Shown one piece after another: positions 35,201 to 50,200 of a stretch of 64,000 nt of DNA (within the stretch, counting starts at the first letter, position 1; each line of letters begins with the position of its first letter). The DNA lies in NCBI GenBank assembly GCA_039621445.1, contig CP154956.1, positions 61,203,178 to 61,267,177 of the forward strand, read 5' to 3'. Position numbers and translations under genes: made by a program. Origin of the DNA: Euglena gracilis (Eukaryota > Euglenida > Euglenophyceae > Euglenales). The notes beneath the pieces are model-generated. The model saw nothing but the letters and a program-made list of their open reading frames with translations, searched no databases and was not told the DNA's origin.

Positions 35201-38200
35201 CTAAGGCATCTCACTGGCCCCAAAACGTTGCCAAACCGGCCCCAAAACGTTGCCCAAAGCTGGCCCAAAGATGTGGCTCCAAGATGGTGGGGAACCAAAC
35301 TAGTTTTGGGGAGCAGATTGGGGATCTGAGAGCAAAAAACATTTAGGAAAGGGAAAACCAAGAAAACAGATTTGGAAAGTCAATGACAAAATCTCTGGGA
35401 CAGGGAAAACCCAGAAAACAGATTTGTAATGTATCTAGGGGTTTCCCCCCCAAAGCGGAGCAACACAAAACAACAAGAATGTGGACATCTGGGGGATTGA
35501 ATGTAAATGTCCCAAATGTTGCTGCAAATGTGCTGCACTTGTGCTGCAAATGCTGCTGGGACAGATTGGAATTGCACAACCTGCTGCAGATATCTCCCGG
35601 CAGATGTGGATGTCGATAACCACGAATAGCAACCAATGACAATGAGAAACTTCACACAGTCCGGGCCTGACCAACTTGAACTTCAGTCCAAAATTCAGTA
35701 CAGTCACTCAAAATCAGCAATCAACCAAAGATGCGTAACTGTAGTAGCTTGATCCCACTCGGGACGTTCAGGCCATGAGCATGTGGAGACGGGAAAAAAT
35801 AGCACTCACAAAAAAAATTCGCCAAGTTAAAACTCGCAACCATGTTCGCGACCTGTCAAAAATGAGAGCAGGAACAGACAAAAGTAGGAAGTGATCGTTG
35901 AGAAACTTGTACATTACACGAGTTTGAGTTGTACTAAAGCATTTTGCGATAGTTCGGGCATCCTCGCGCAGGTTGGAAACAGCGGAGAACATCACATTCA
36001 AGATCACTATTGGCCACAGAAGCATTTTTTCAACCCTACCAGGGTCCTTCCCAATGTTTAAAATCTTTTTCTTGCAAAATTTGTGTCTGCTGTGTGCGTG
36101 GCGGTTGGGCAGGGCCACCCGGGTTTAACCAGCCGGGATTCCGAAACGCTCAGAAGTTATACACAAACTAAAATCTTGCGGTATACGTCTTTGACCGAGA
36201 AGGAGTGTACGTCCAAAGCTTTCCCTTTTCCCCTTTTTGGGACTTTCTGAAAAAACCTTTCGCTTTCGCCTTAGTGCGCAACCTACTTATGGTAGGGAAA
36301 AGTCTTTGGAGTGACAAAAAGTGGTTTTCCCCTTTTGTCCCCAATTCCCCAAGAGGCAAAGCACAAGACAAAGACTTCAGAAGTTTCCTCTGAAGTCAAG
36401 TTCAGTTGTTTCGAGGGTTTTTCCCTCAGACAAAACCAATGGTACAACTTGTGAAGCTTGACAGTAAAGAATACCACCTTTGGCGGAAGCAGAGAAAAGT
36501 CCTGACGTGTCCAGGGGCAGATCCCAGAAGGGTCTGCCACGATCCTACCAACTGTGGTTTCCACAGTGGTGCGATCGTCACTGAACCCACTCTGCAGATA
36601 TCCTACAGAGCTGGGACGTGCCTGGTACACATCCCCCTCCCAGGGCTACGCCCGATTTCCTTCATGGACCAGGGACTCCCAGGTCCAGTCAGGATATCTG
36701 ACGCTTCCCCGGTGGGGTTCACTTCTACTCCATTTGGTGTCTCTCCTTTCCGCACAGTGGCATCCACCCAAAGCCCAAAGACGCGCCAAAGGTTAGCCGC
36801 GTTTCGCGGTTACCTATTAGCCGTTTCGGCTTAGGTGGGGTGTGAAAAAGCCCACTGTGGGAAATGGGGCTGGCAGGTTTCCTGTCAAAGTATCCCATCC
36901 ACCCACTTTGGGTGTGCCAAAGGCACGAGGGGTTGGTCAAGCGTATTCGCTGAAAACCCGAGGGGAGAGGTGTGGAAGGGGGGGCAGGCTCCTATCCTGG
37001 TCACACCCGGAAAGGGCTCCTAGGCGGGCATATCCGCACTAGAAAACAAAAGCCTACTCACAGAACCGACTGCCGGCGACAGCTTTGCGGGGTGGGGGGA
37101 AAGGAGGAGAGGAGAGGCGGGCTGGCTTAGGCCAAAACAGAAATTTTTGTTGTCTGGCAGTCTTAACGGGCCTTAGGGCCGAAAAGTGACAACTTGGCCT
37201 GTTATTACGGCGTGCGCGCTGTGTGCTGTGTGTCACTTAGCGGCTTGCCAGGTTTCCCGGCTGCCAAGGTCTTCACAGCATCAGCTCCTTCACGACGTGA
37301 TAAAAGGCACTTACCTCCTGCAGACGGTTTCCGTCCGCACAGCCAGTGTTGGATTGGGGGGTGGGGCTCATGGATGCTTTCATCCAGAGCTTGTGATAGA
37401 CCTGGGTTCATCCCAAGTCCGCTTAGCGGTTTCCTCTATCAGTGTATACTCCTCCAGGGGTCCAGGCTCCATGAAGGCGAATACCTTACATGGGGTCTGG
37501 TAATGCCGTTTCGGCATTATATCCTTTCCAACCGCCAATAATCATGGCGAGAGTCCAGGGGATCTTCCACCAGGACCATCTGAAATTGTGGTGGTGGTGT
37601 CCTGTCTACAAGCCAGGTTTCTGGCGATTCGTAGTCGAAGTCAGGTGCCACCCAGTCCCGAACCCATCCTTCGGGGACTGTGTGCTTGGTTGCACTCGCT
37701 CTTTCCGCGAAGAACCACTGCAGCTTCTCCCAGAATTTCCTGGGCAGAGTGGCTGGCCAGATGAAGTAGTTCATCCGTGGGTGATTGGCTGACACCTGCG
37801 GGGCATTCCCCGGGTGCGGGTCCATGGGCATGTGATGCGCACATTACGCGCGGACTGTATGGGGTCGTAATACGGCCCCAAGCCAGTCTTTCCAGGTCAA
37901 CCCGTGGTTTTCTGGTGGCCATTCTGGTAGGCACCAGCGACCGTTTTGGTCCTGGGTTTTGAACAGACGGAAAAGTATCTTTTCCCTGTCCGCTGTCTCC
38001 CAGAGGTAAGGTAATCTTACCCCTGCCTCCTCAGCAGCGAGGCGTATCGCCCCACTGTCGATCTGCCACCCACGGGCCATTCCCGTGTGGCGGTAGTCGT
38101 CAAGCTTGAGGTTGGAGTACTTGAAAAATTCCTTGTAATTTTTTTGCAAGGTGGAGCATTCCTCCAGTGGGTTCTGAGCGTTTGGCATGATTGTGCGAAC

Positions 38201-41200
38201 TGCGCCTTCCGCAGTTTTCCAGAAGGTACCTCTGAGGCAGTTGACGCAGAGCAGTGGTACATTCGTACCATCACGCTCTGTGTAGTTAAAATTGTGCTTG
38301 TGGGTCCAACTGTCCACATACTTGGCGCATACCAAGGCGGCACAGTTGGGGACGTATACATCCTTGTGGAACGACTTCCGATCCACAGGATTGCACACGT
38401 GGACGAGGGGTAATCCCAAGTCAGGTGCACTGTTGTACATCTTGTGGCAGACAGTGCAAAGCCATACAAAACGGTTTTCCGTCGTGCCGAAGTATTGGGC
38501 CAAAACTCGTGGAGATCTGGAATTGTAATAATTCCAGGTCACGTTCTGATCAAAGGACCATTTTCGGCCCTGACAGAACAGTGGCTCAGTCCATCGATTG
38601 AGACATTGATTTGTCCTCAATTTGTGGTCGATCATCATGTACCTGTTTTTCAGGTCATGAGTCTCAGGATCATCCTGAGTGATCGCGTTCCAGTCGATGA
38701 TACCTTCGTCTTCCGAAGGTGTCTCAGCCATGGAGGCGCAAGATTTTCCCTGCCCATTTGACTGAGGTTTCGGCTGTGAGGTTTTCACATAGCCGGATGA
38801 CGCGACGTGCGTGAATCCTTGTCCCGAGGTTGATCCCCGAGAAGAGGATGCAGCACTCTGGCCGCCAGCACCACCACCGCCTTTCGGTGGGGCTGGTCAC
38901 CAGATTTTGGTGGGGGTTTACAAGGTGCGGCGCCCGGCTTTGATTTGGCCGGAGCCTTCGGGCTTCCGGCTTCCGGAGTGTCCGATGGCCGCCTGTCGGC
39001 GTCGCGCTTGCTCGCCCAGGTGCGTGGTGACGCTTGCGACGGGGGTCTTTTCCCCGACACCGAGCGTCGTTGACCTTCAGCAGGGGTTTCCCGAGCTGAG
39101 GGTCGCCCTACACGTTCCTTCGCGGCACCCGTGGGTTTCCCAGGGGTAGCCGTGGGGGACGGTGTGGGTGCAGGCGTGGGAGGCGCTCTTCGCGCTGGTT
39201 GAGCCTGTGGTGGAGGCATGGACGTCCGCTCGGCCTGTTTTTTAGGCGCCGGTGTCCGTGTGCCTTGACGCTTCTGTGCAGTGATTGTGGCTGTGCCCTG
39301 AGGTGCGGGTTCCTCCCGTGCCTCCGGTGGCGCTGCTGGTGCTGGTACAGGTTCAGTGGGTGTTGTCTCCACTGCCATTGCTGTCTGTTCGCCTTCCGTC
39401 CGTGAGTGTACGTCCAACCTTTTCCTCGCTTTCGCCCTTTGGTGCGCAAAAGATAAAAGTTGGAGTAACAGAAAAATTGAAAAGAATAATATAAAAGTGG
39501 GTAGAACTCCCACTCCAGGCCTTTTGGGCCTGGAGTGGGAGTTCTACCCACTCCGTGACGCTTCCGACACTGGTGGTGGCGCCGCCGTTGGGGGAGGTTC
39601 ATCCTCCACCATGGCTGCAGTGTCAGGTGTCTCTTCCGCAAGCTGGGCAGTTTCCGCCTCAGCTGTGGAAGAACTGGCCGCAGTGCCACGTGGGGTGACG
39701 ACTGCGATCAGTGACCGCAAACCACCAAGTACGCGTCCGCCCAGCGAGGTGCGCCGCTCAGGTCCTTCACCTGAAGTGGGCTCCTCCGCTGGCTCCTCTG
39801 TCGATGGGGCTTCCCCGGGGACAGGGAGCCTCAGGCGTAATACCTCAGGCGTGTGGGGTACCGTCTCCGGCGGGTTTTCACGCGTAGGGGTCGGTACGCC
39901 TGTCGTACTCAGTGAGGTTAGTGACAGTGGTACAGGTGTCATTTCACCTGCGGGCGATCCTGGGCGCTGGACAGTTTCTGCCACAGTGTCCAGCATCACT
40001 ACAGATGGGCTACGGGTTTCCCGTGCCGGAGGTTCCGCTGGCTGAGGTTCATCCTCGGCCATGGGGACCACTTCCTCCTCCTCCTCCGCTTCCGGAGGGG
40101 ATTCCTCGGTGTGTAGCTTAGCTGCAGAACGCAGATCTTTTCCGCTCCTGTAGCACCCTTGTGCGTCTGACAGGCGGTAAAAGCTTATACTTTCACTCCT
40201 GTCAGAGTTGGGGTATGGGGGTGGCCGCTCTTACCCAGCTTCCGGGTAGAGGTTCTGGCTCGTCCTCGCTGATCATGCAGAGGTCTTCCCACTGCTTTCG
40301 ACGGTTCCAGCTCATGCTGTACTCAACTGTGTCTTCCAGGAAAGCGGGCAGCGGCAGAGCATAACGTGGCTGTTTTCCACGTTTGCCGCGAAAAAAGCTT
40401 GGAAGTCCTCCCAGATCAGGATATTCCCGAACTGGGTGTCGAGGTGCCCGCGCAGACCGATTTCGGCCTCCTGCCAGTCCGGCCGCAGGTTCATCCTGCG
40501 TCGGTCTGGGTCATTCGGTCTGGCGTCCACCTCGATGTATCCCCGAGGTAGCCACTTCCTGTGGATATCCACATCAGTGGTCATGTATTCCAGGAAATAG
40601 ATATAAACCTCCAGGACGTAGGTAATCCAGCCCTGTGCCAGTATTGTTGCAGCAGAAATATTTTCTGCCGGTGCTGTTTCAGCACCTTTCGGTCTTGCGT
40701 TCCGATCTGGGCATTCCGGCACTGATGCAGGAGAAATCTCCTGGTTGGCTTGCTGCCGGCATTCTCGGCAGTCGGAGGCGATTTTCCGCGTTCTCCGAAA
40801 CCCCAGAAGTCAACAATGTGTACTTCTTTGCAAAACTGGCATTCCAGTTTGTACCGCTGGGGGTACGCGAGGTCGACGTCCAGGACCTTGAACAGCGTGC
40901 CATACATGCTGTCCAAGTGTATTTGCAGATTGCATGTGAACATTACCGCGGCCTGCGCCTGGAGTTTCTCCGGCAGGGGGTAATACATCCACTGGATTCC
41001 CAGTGCTCCGACGGAATACATGTGCGTGAAGATTTCCTTCAGCTGTGCTACGAACGTTTCGTCGTCGGCACATGTATTCATACAGTCGATGTACGTCAAA
41101 CCGTTTCGGTCGGTAAAAATGCCGAATTTCTGGCAGGGGTATCCCAACCAGAACCACAGCTCCCAGAAACCGGACATCCGGTCCAGGACGACTTCATCCG

Positions 41201-44200
41201 AATGAGGGTATCCCTCAAACGCATGAAGTTCGGCACTGTAGAAAGATCGTTTGCAGTGATCGTACATACAATCCTGCACCACTTGGAGCACCGCTTCCGG
41301 TGGTCGGTGGATCACGTTGCCTGCACGTGTATACTTCTGGAGATCCTCGTCTATTTTCGACCAGATCTCCTCAAGGTAATCGAATACCACGGCAACGTCA
41401 TAATCCTTCGTTTTCGAAGGTTCGGCGGCCTTTCCGCCTTTTCCTGCTGGGGGTCCGGCAGATTTTCCGCCTTTGCCTGGAGCTGGCCATGCAGCTTTTC
41501 CGCCTTTGCCAGGTGGGGCTTTCCCACCTTTCTCCTGGCATTTTCCTTTCCCCTTACCCTTCCCTTTCCCTTTACTCTACCCTTCGTGTTAGACGGCCAT
41601 TCGAATGTCGCCCAGGAAACCCAGTATTCTGCATCTTCCGCAGTATATACCGGGTAAGTCACGGATTCAGTGCTGGGCGTCCGAGCAAATTCCTGCTCAG
41701 CGTCACCACGATTCGAGTAAACCGGCGCGACCGGGGGTGGTCGGGTTTCCCGACGTGTCCGTTCTGCCGTCACATCAGGCGCTGGCGAAGCTTCCTCGTC
41801 AGCGTCGACGTGCATCGCCGCGGGCGGTTTTTCCGACTTCGGCGAGCGGAGCGTAGGCTGCGGCGTCAGATTTTCCGGGCCGCGGTCACGCTTGCCGGCG
41901 GCAGAGCTTGTGGGTCGTGCCGGTGGCGCTTCCGCCACAGCAACATCCCGCTGTCGCGCTGGTTGACTGGGTCGTGATGGAGCTGGGACTCCAGTGACAG
42001 CCGACACAGCAGCATCATACTGCTGGCGCTCTTCCATCGTCGTTTCCGCCCGGGCAGGGTATCCCTGTCCGGCGGAAACAGGGGTCTGACGTGCGATTTG
42101 TCTCTGGATCGTCACTTAATATTCATACTGTTGATGTTCCTCCTCGGTATCGAACGGCCGACCAGTCCACGGGTTGATGGGTTCATCCCGTACCGGTGGA
42201 ACCGGTGCCGCACGAGGCGCTGCCGCGGCTTCCCGCGGGCGAGCGCTCCGTGCACTGTCAGACGTCGCGGGAGGGTTTCCCCCCGCGTGGCGTCTTGACA
42301 TAGGGTCAGGTATGGTAGGGTGGGGTTGAGGTGGATACACGTACTGATCTCGTGGCACTGGCGCCTCCTGGGTGTAATCCCCAGAGACAGTGTACTGAGA
42401 CACATGCGCCTGCGCGGGATGATCCCGCCGGGGCGTGCGCTCAGCGGACCGAAAAATACTTTCTTTCACACGTGGGTGTTCACTCCGGACAGGTGCTTCC
42501 CCTGTCTCTTCCTCGGGTAATCCGGGGGAGTGAGCACGAAAATGTGCAGTGTAAGTGCCAACTGGTGGTACTTGCCGTGCTACCTGTGGCGGGACTTCCA
42601 CGCCCAGGTCACGCATGGTAATGTCCGCCGCGAATCCCGATGTGTCCGGGTCGGTGTAATACACCAGACCGGTCATCATCGCCTGGGCGCACATACACCG
42701 TAGGGCCGGAGGGGTGTTCGCGATGGTCAAAATTTGACGAAAGTGGTCATCCCACAACACCTGCGTGAGGTGGTCTGGTGCCGGGTTTGCGCTCATACGC
42801 ATCACCCGGTTCATCGTCTCCGCCGTGCGGTGGATCATCACACCCGCATACGGTGGGAGGCGACGAGAGCCTGATGGCTGAGATGGCCGCGCTTCCGCGG
42901 ACATCGGGGTCATCCTGCTACTGCTGCTGGCCTCAGGGTTTCCCTGAGCCGCAGTCCGTGCAGGTGGATGCGTACCGTATCGGTACGCGTACTGGTCAGG
43001 TTGAGGGTGAGTGGTGGGGTGGTAAGGCGGTCATCTGCCTGGCTCCCTTCCATCGGGCAGCATGATACCGCCCGGGGTCGGTACGGTGGGATGTTTAGGG
43101 TGTTGGTTGTGAGGTGGTAAGGGTAACCGGTTGACTATTGTCTGGTAAAAAAAATTCTGCGGAAGGAAAGAATGATAAGAATCAATGATAAAATAAAATA
43201 AAACAACATGGGTTTCCCACGTGTTCTCAAAAACTTGTCATGGAAACATCAATGTTATGCATCTTGTTCCACAGCTTCCAATCTTGCTGGACATACCGAG
43301 CAAAACTGGTTGCTGGCTCCCAAGTGTCCTCCTCAGGCCCATACCCTTTCCAGCGGACTTTCCAAATGAGCATACGTTTGTCAATTTTGTGATCGATAAT
43401 TTTATCGACTACAAAGTCGTCCGTCTCAGGTAATCTGGAACGGGGCTTGAAGTGCAAGCACGGGATGGGTTTACCATCCGGCGGTGACCGGTATGGCTTG
43501 AAGTCGTCCGTATGAACGTCCTCAACACCATTCGGTAATGCAACCTTGTATCGCCTGCTGGTACCTAGTCTTTCTAGGATTTCACAGGGGCCGAGCCAAA
43601 GGGGGTCCAGCTTGGAAGACTGCATGCGAGTACGGCTATTCCGCACCCACACGCGGACACCGGGACTATACACAGGTGACTTGAAATTCGGCAAAAACGA
43701 TTTCCGTTTAGTTGCATGAATATCAGTGACTCGCTTCTGGACTGCAGAACGTAGATTTTCTACGTCCGCAAACCAGGTCTCGCAACTGACATTCGTTCGG
43801 GCGGGTCTCTCCGAAGGGACATCCCCTATGGCCAGAGGGTCCCGTCCGAAAACTAATTTATAAGGGGAGTGAGGTAAAACCAACCCTGGCAGGGAATTGA
43901 TATAAAACAAAGACCATGGTAGCACTGATATCCAGTTGCTGCGCGAGTCAGCCATTGAAAGGCCAAGCATATTCACGACGTATTTCACAGCTGCCTGGGC
44001 TCTACCATTGCCTTTGGGTCGGTATATAATGGAAAATTGTTGCTCACTTCCAAGTAAACCGCACAAAGTGGTGAAAAACCTTGAAGAAATCAAATGGTCT
44101 TGATCACTCACAATTTCATTCGGTAAACCCATTAAGCAAACACATTTCTCCAAAAATATAGTTGCCAAACTTTCGGCAGTCAACCCTGACTTCTGGCATG

Positions 44201-47200
44201 GAATGGCTACAATGTACCCACTCAGCCTGCAGACGACAACAAAAACGTAATCGTAAATTTTGTCGTCCGTTCCTTTGCACAGTTCTAATTCCAGAAAATC
44301 CATGCAGAGGGATGTAAAAATGTCAGGGGGTACGGGGAAAAAGTCCATCGTACCAGGGGGGGGGGTACTGTTTACCCCAGGCGCCCCCCCTGCGGGTGTC
44401 GGACCGAAAACCCCAGCCCCCTGGCCGGCTGACTCCTGCCCGTCACCCACCCCTGGGGCTGCCGTTCCCTGGCCAGGGCCCAGTGTTTTTCCGGGTGGTG
44501 GAGGGCTCAAGCCACCCCCCGTTTCGCCCACTGGTATACCCCCCGACCAGAGGGGGGTGCGTAGGATCGAATTAGCTTTTTCGTGGAAATCTTGTACAAA
44601 ATCAAAATTCCGCTCCAATGAAAATGTTTCTCCAAACTTTGATCCCCATGAGGCCATTTCACTCCTCCTTTCTTCCGGCATGCAAAAGATTGAGAATGGG
44701 TAAGGGTGGTGTTTTGTTCACTGAAACGGTTGTCAAAAAGAAACAATGACACACCGTGAATGAAGAAAGGTGGGACCTGACCTTTGAATTTGAAATTCTC
44801 AAAAAAGACAATTCTTCAATGAAATAATTATTGAGGACTTCAATTCTCAACTGTATGTAACAAAGAAACCCACAAAAGTCTGCGGAAGCAAATTGTGCTG
44901 AATTTGAACCTCAAATTAGGCTTTTCCTTTAGAACGCGCGTTCTGCGCGGAATGAAAAATTCCGTGTTTTCAAAACCTTCCGCCCTGCCATTTTTGACTG
45001 TCGGACGCCCCCCGACAGTCGACACCCCCTCCCTTGCGACATTAGTCGGACCCTCAAAAAAATGAAAATTGAATAAAAAATCGAAGACATGGAAAAAAAA
45101 TCAGAATGAAACGAATGCAAATGAGAATCCTTCACAATGTCTTGAGAAAGAGAATGATGAAACGCCTATGCCCCTCGCTTAGTGTTACCTTGCCACAAAA
45201 ACAAGGCACACGGCACCACTTAGCGGCTCCACAAAAAAAATGCGAAAAAATCCCCTTAAAAATTCCAAGCGCCCCCCCCCCCACAGGTTGGGGGCTTGAA
45301 AAAAATGCCAAGAAAAAAATTGCCACGAACTCCGTGAATGTCATTCAAATATAAATGAAAACTGGGCTAGCGCCCCCCCCCCCCGATCAAAAAAAATTGT
45401 GTGGAGAGTTCTGACTTTTTGCACCCCGGAGGGAAAATGTTGGAGGGAAAACTTTGGCTCCCCCCCCCCCCGAACATTCGGCGTGACCGCTTGGGGAGAG
45501 TTCGGACAGCCCCCCCCCCCGGTGCTTGTGTCTCACTTTCTCATGGCTCACCAAAAAACTCGAATACTTGGATTGGACGTTCTCTTGCACTACACAATCT
45601 TGGTGGACATCCGAAATGCAACCAACCCTCCATGAATGAAATCCTGTGAAATTCACTTAAAAAATAACCATTCACAGGGTCGTCGCGTGGTGTATCATAC
45701 ATCAACTCAAAAATCAGGCAGTTTCCCTCACGTGCATGGGAATGGGCGCCCCCCCCCCACCGAAACACGTTTGGAGGGATCTCACCCAAAAAGCAGAGAA
45801 AATTCAGCCCCCCCCCCGGCATCCACGGAGAAGGTGAGGCTTCTTCCCCCTTGCAACCTTCACCAATGACTCGGAATCCAAATAAATCATCAAAACTCCA
45901 AACATTCTGGGCCGCTCTCCTACAGGGGCTACGGCTCAACATTGAGAAAAAAATCCAAATCCTTCGGTCCTCCTTTCCATTCACGGTATGGGAAGGTGAG
46001 GTCAGGTTGGGGTGATGAATATAAGCAGCGGGGCTCGGGGTTCGGGTAGCGTGTGATGGGGCCGTTTATAAAGACGAAAGCCCCAACGGGGCTGGGCTAT
46101 GGACCAGTTGGGTTGTGGTGTATTCGGTTGGTTGGGTAAAAAGGCTTCATCTCCTCGTGTCATCTCCTAGTCTCGTCTCCTTGTCTCGCCTCCTTGCTTG
46201 CGTAGGGTGCTCGCCTCCTTCCTGCGGTGATGTGCTCGCACTTTTCCCTTGGGGCTCCCTTAGGCGTGCTTGGAGCCTTCAAGTCCTCAAAACCTGTGAG
46301 AGCAAAGCGAAAGAGAAGAGCAAGCACAAAATATGCATGGAGAGAGAAGGAGAGAGCGAAAGATCAAATTCATCACATGCTCGAAAAATCAAAACATATG
46401 AGAATCATGGAGTAAAAAACAAAAGGTATGATGCACGTAAGCAATGCACAAGCACACAAACAACTCGCCGAAACAGCACTTGGCCCAACTCAAAGCAAGA
46501 GCCTCAAACATTTGGGCTTCCCGATCAAAAAAAAAAGCAAAAATGGACCGAGCCTTCAACTTTCGGCTCACTAGGGTTTCAAAGATTTTTTCAATTCCGA
46601 CATCAAATCGACCCTTAGGTTTTTCTTCGTGCAATACCTCACCAACTCCTCACTACATCGGTGTATGAAATTCCCCACCGGCTCCCAGGTTTCCTCCCCC
46701 TCGTTGTAACCAACCCATTTCGTGACGAATTCCCAGGTTCCCCCCTTCTTTCGGTGGTTCAGAATTTTTTCCACCTCCCACTCATCAGGCATTGCTTCCT
46801 CTTCTTTTTCGGTCCTCCTGAAAAAGAACAAAGGCACCCCCTCACCAAAAACTTCAGGCTCTTTGTACTCCTTAAGGAAACTACGATGAACCTTCATTTC
46901 CCTCCCGGGTTTAATTTCAATAATGTAACTCCTCTCCCCCTCCCGGGCTTTAATAATCCCAGGTCCAATCCATCTGGAATCCAATTTTTCTCCGGATCCT
47001 TCGGGTCTCCTATACCACACTTGGGTTCCCAATTTTAGGGGTACCAACTCCCTCCTCCCTTGGTTGACCCAACTCGCTTGAACCCAATGTGCATGGTTGA
47101 GAACCTTAGCAACTTTCCCATCCACCCCCTTTATTCGACGAAAAAAACTTGGAGCGTCTTCACACTCCTTCGATGGGTCATAGGGTATCCCCCCAATGGG

Positions 47201-50200
47201 TCTATCCCTTCCAAATAAAACCTCATAAGGACTAAAACCACTCTCCCCCTTTGTGTCATGAATGCGATCCAAAACTTGGGGAAGTGCTTCCACCCAATTC
47301 ATTTTTTCCTCCACAAACAACTTTCGGAGGATTTCCATAATTTGTTGGCCGGCTCTCTCCACCCTCCCATTTGCTTGGTGGTTGTAAGCTTGGGAAAATG
47401 CTTGTCGAATTCCCATGAGAGAACACATGGTTTGCCACGATGTGTTGACAAAATGGCTCCCTTGGTCACTTGAAATTATTGACGGGACACCAAAGGGTTT
47501 CCATTGGGCTTTAAGCATTTCCTTGGCCAATTTTGCACCCGTTAATCCTTTATCAAAACATGGTATGGCTACAATCCAACCGGAATGTCGGTCCACGCAA
47601 ACAGCCATTGTGTTGTACTCCCCCCCCTCGTACAACACCTTCGGCATTTTGAAAAGATCGATAGCCACACTTACCATGGGTGCGGGTGGTATGGGTGTTG
47701 AGTCAATGGGTCCATTCAATGTCTCCCCCCTCGAGCTTGCTTGACATGTTGTGCAATTTTTGCTACAACTGTCCGTGAAAACTTTCGCCTTCTTTTCATC
47801 AGCCCATGCATACCTCAATTTGACGTGCCTCCACACCTTTTCCGGACCAACGTGTCCAAGAAATTTGTGGTTTTCAAGGATGATCAGTTCTTGAAAACTT
47901 AGTGGAATGCACAACTTCTCCTCTCGAAACATTTGGTTTTTGTGGACTTTCACCCCCTTAGGCCACTCACCATTTTCTTGCGTTGCTTGCCAAATCTTTT
48001 TCCACGTGGGACACAAAATGTATGCAACCACCCAATCTTGCTCCCAAACCGAATTTGTTCCCTTGGATGTTACACCTGGAGTTGGTGTGGCCTCACCTTC
48101 TCCCGTGCACGTTCCCCCCCTCGGTAACTCATTGGATGAAAGTTTTGGGTCGGTCACCAAATTACCCGCGGGGTCCACTCCATCCCAAAAAGTGACTCTC
48201 AACTTTTTGTCCTTTTTCCCCTTTGACCTGGGCCCTTGTGAGTGTGTGTCAACGGTGGTGTCTATGCCTCCCGGATTTACTACACCCTCGGTTCCCCTCT
48301 CTTGCATGCTACCCATGGAATCTTTTGGTTCCACCAATTTCCCGCTACGGGTTATCACCCCTCTAATCCACGTGTTACGGTTGTTGGACTGATTTTTCAC
48401 TCTAATCCACAAACAATTTCTTTCGTCTTCCCTTTCCTCTCTTATGAGTTCCTCCATTTCTTTCTTATCCTCGGTTGAACCGTGTTTGCTTATGTCCCTT
48501 AATGCTTGTGAGGCCGGGTAAGCCCACCGACTCAAAATGTCGGCAATTGTGTTTTCTTTACCCGGTATGTACCCCACCGTCAAATCATATTTTGAAAAAA
48601 TATGGTGCCATCGTGCCCTCCCACCCACCGGACCACTGGGGGTATCGAGCACCTCTTTTGACCATGCCTCCAAACTTTGGTGGTCGGTCAACACCAAAAC
48701 AGGTTGAAGACCGATCCAACTTTCCCATTTTTGGAGAGCCAAAATAATGGCACAAGTCTCCAACTCCCGAGGGGTCCATTTCCTTTGCCCCAAGGTAAGT
48801 TTTCGGGACATGAAGGCAATAGGCACCGTTTTCTTATCCATCACGTCTTGGGGTGTGGGCTTACCCTTTCCTTCCTTAAGTTGTTCTAGTGTAGCCCCCA
48901 CGGCGTACCCATTGCATCTGCCCTTAATACAAAGGGTTTGTCGGGGTCTACACGTTGTAGGATTAAGCCCGAACACAAACGTTTCTTCAACTCCTCAAAC
49001 GCTTGGAGATCCCCCTCCCCAAATTCAACTCTTTTTTTGCTTCCTTTTTTACCAACATCCCTTGGCACCTTCAATTTGTCTTGCAATGGTGCGGCAATTT
49101 GAGCATACATATGGATGTATGCATTGTAGTAGTTGGTAAAACCAAGGAAAGCTCTTAATGCTGTTATGGTTGTGGGAACCTCCCACTTTTCAATGGCACG
49201 AAGTTTGCCCGGTGCTGGCCATCCGGAATCATGACCCAAATTTGGCCATAAAATTCCACTTCCTTGATGAACAATTTTGCCTTTTTTGGGTCCACCACAA
49301 AAAATTCTTTCGCCAACAAATCCAAAACTCGGCACAAATCCCGTTTGTGCGCCTCTAGGAGGTCTTCCCCCTCCCCAACGGTTGTTCCTACCAAAATATC
49401 ATCTATGTATGGGGTTGCTATGTCCCTTACGGGGGCTAGCCTCTCGTCCATCATTTTTTGAAATTGTTGTGAGGTATTAGTGAACCCCATTACATTGACC
49501 CTCCATTGATAGAGATCCTTTGGTGTGAAGGAGCAAGTTATTGGCCGACTATCCGGGTGAAGCGGTTGTTGGTGGAATGTTTGTTTTAAGTCCAAAATGG
49601 AGAATATTTGGTTGCCACCATGCTTCACCAGGATATCTTCGATTTTCGGAAGAGGGTAGTTGCACCTACGGGTTTGACTATTGGGTCCCCTCATGTCAAC
49701 AACCCTCCTCCAAGGAAAATCGGGAGACTTTTTGGGCACGGGGAAAGTTTGTGAGAGCCATTCTGAATTTTTTGTTGTGGCTGGCTCGATGAATTTCATT
49801 TTGATCCAATCTTGAGTGATTTTTTCCAAAGCTTCTTTTCGTTCCCCGTGCATGAAGAATGGTTTTTGTCGAGTTGGTGTTGCTCCTTCCTTCAAAGGTA
49901 TAAAAGCATACCCATAGGGTCCCCTTACGGGTGGGTCCGGGTATACCGTTGACCTAAAAACCGTTCCTTCATACTTTTGTTGAATTTCCTCCCTTAATAG
50001 CCTTAACTTGCCTTCATCCTCATCTTCCTCCTCTTCATTATTTGCATCCCCCCCTCCCTTGCAATTATCATCCGTCGGATGGGCTGGGGGGTTGCTTCGG
50101 ACACGCTCAAATTTTTGTGCAAAAATTTCAGGGTTCGGTCATCCAAAAAGCGACTTCTTTGATCAGACCCACTCAAAGGTAGTTGGAAACCAAATTTGTG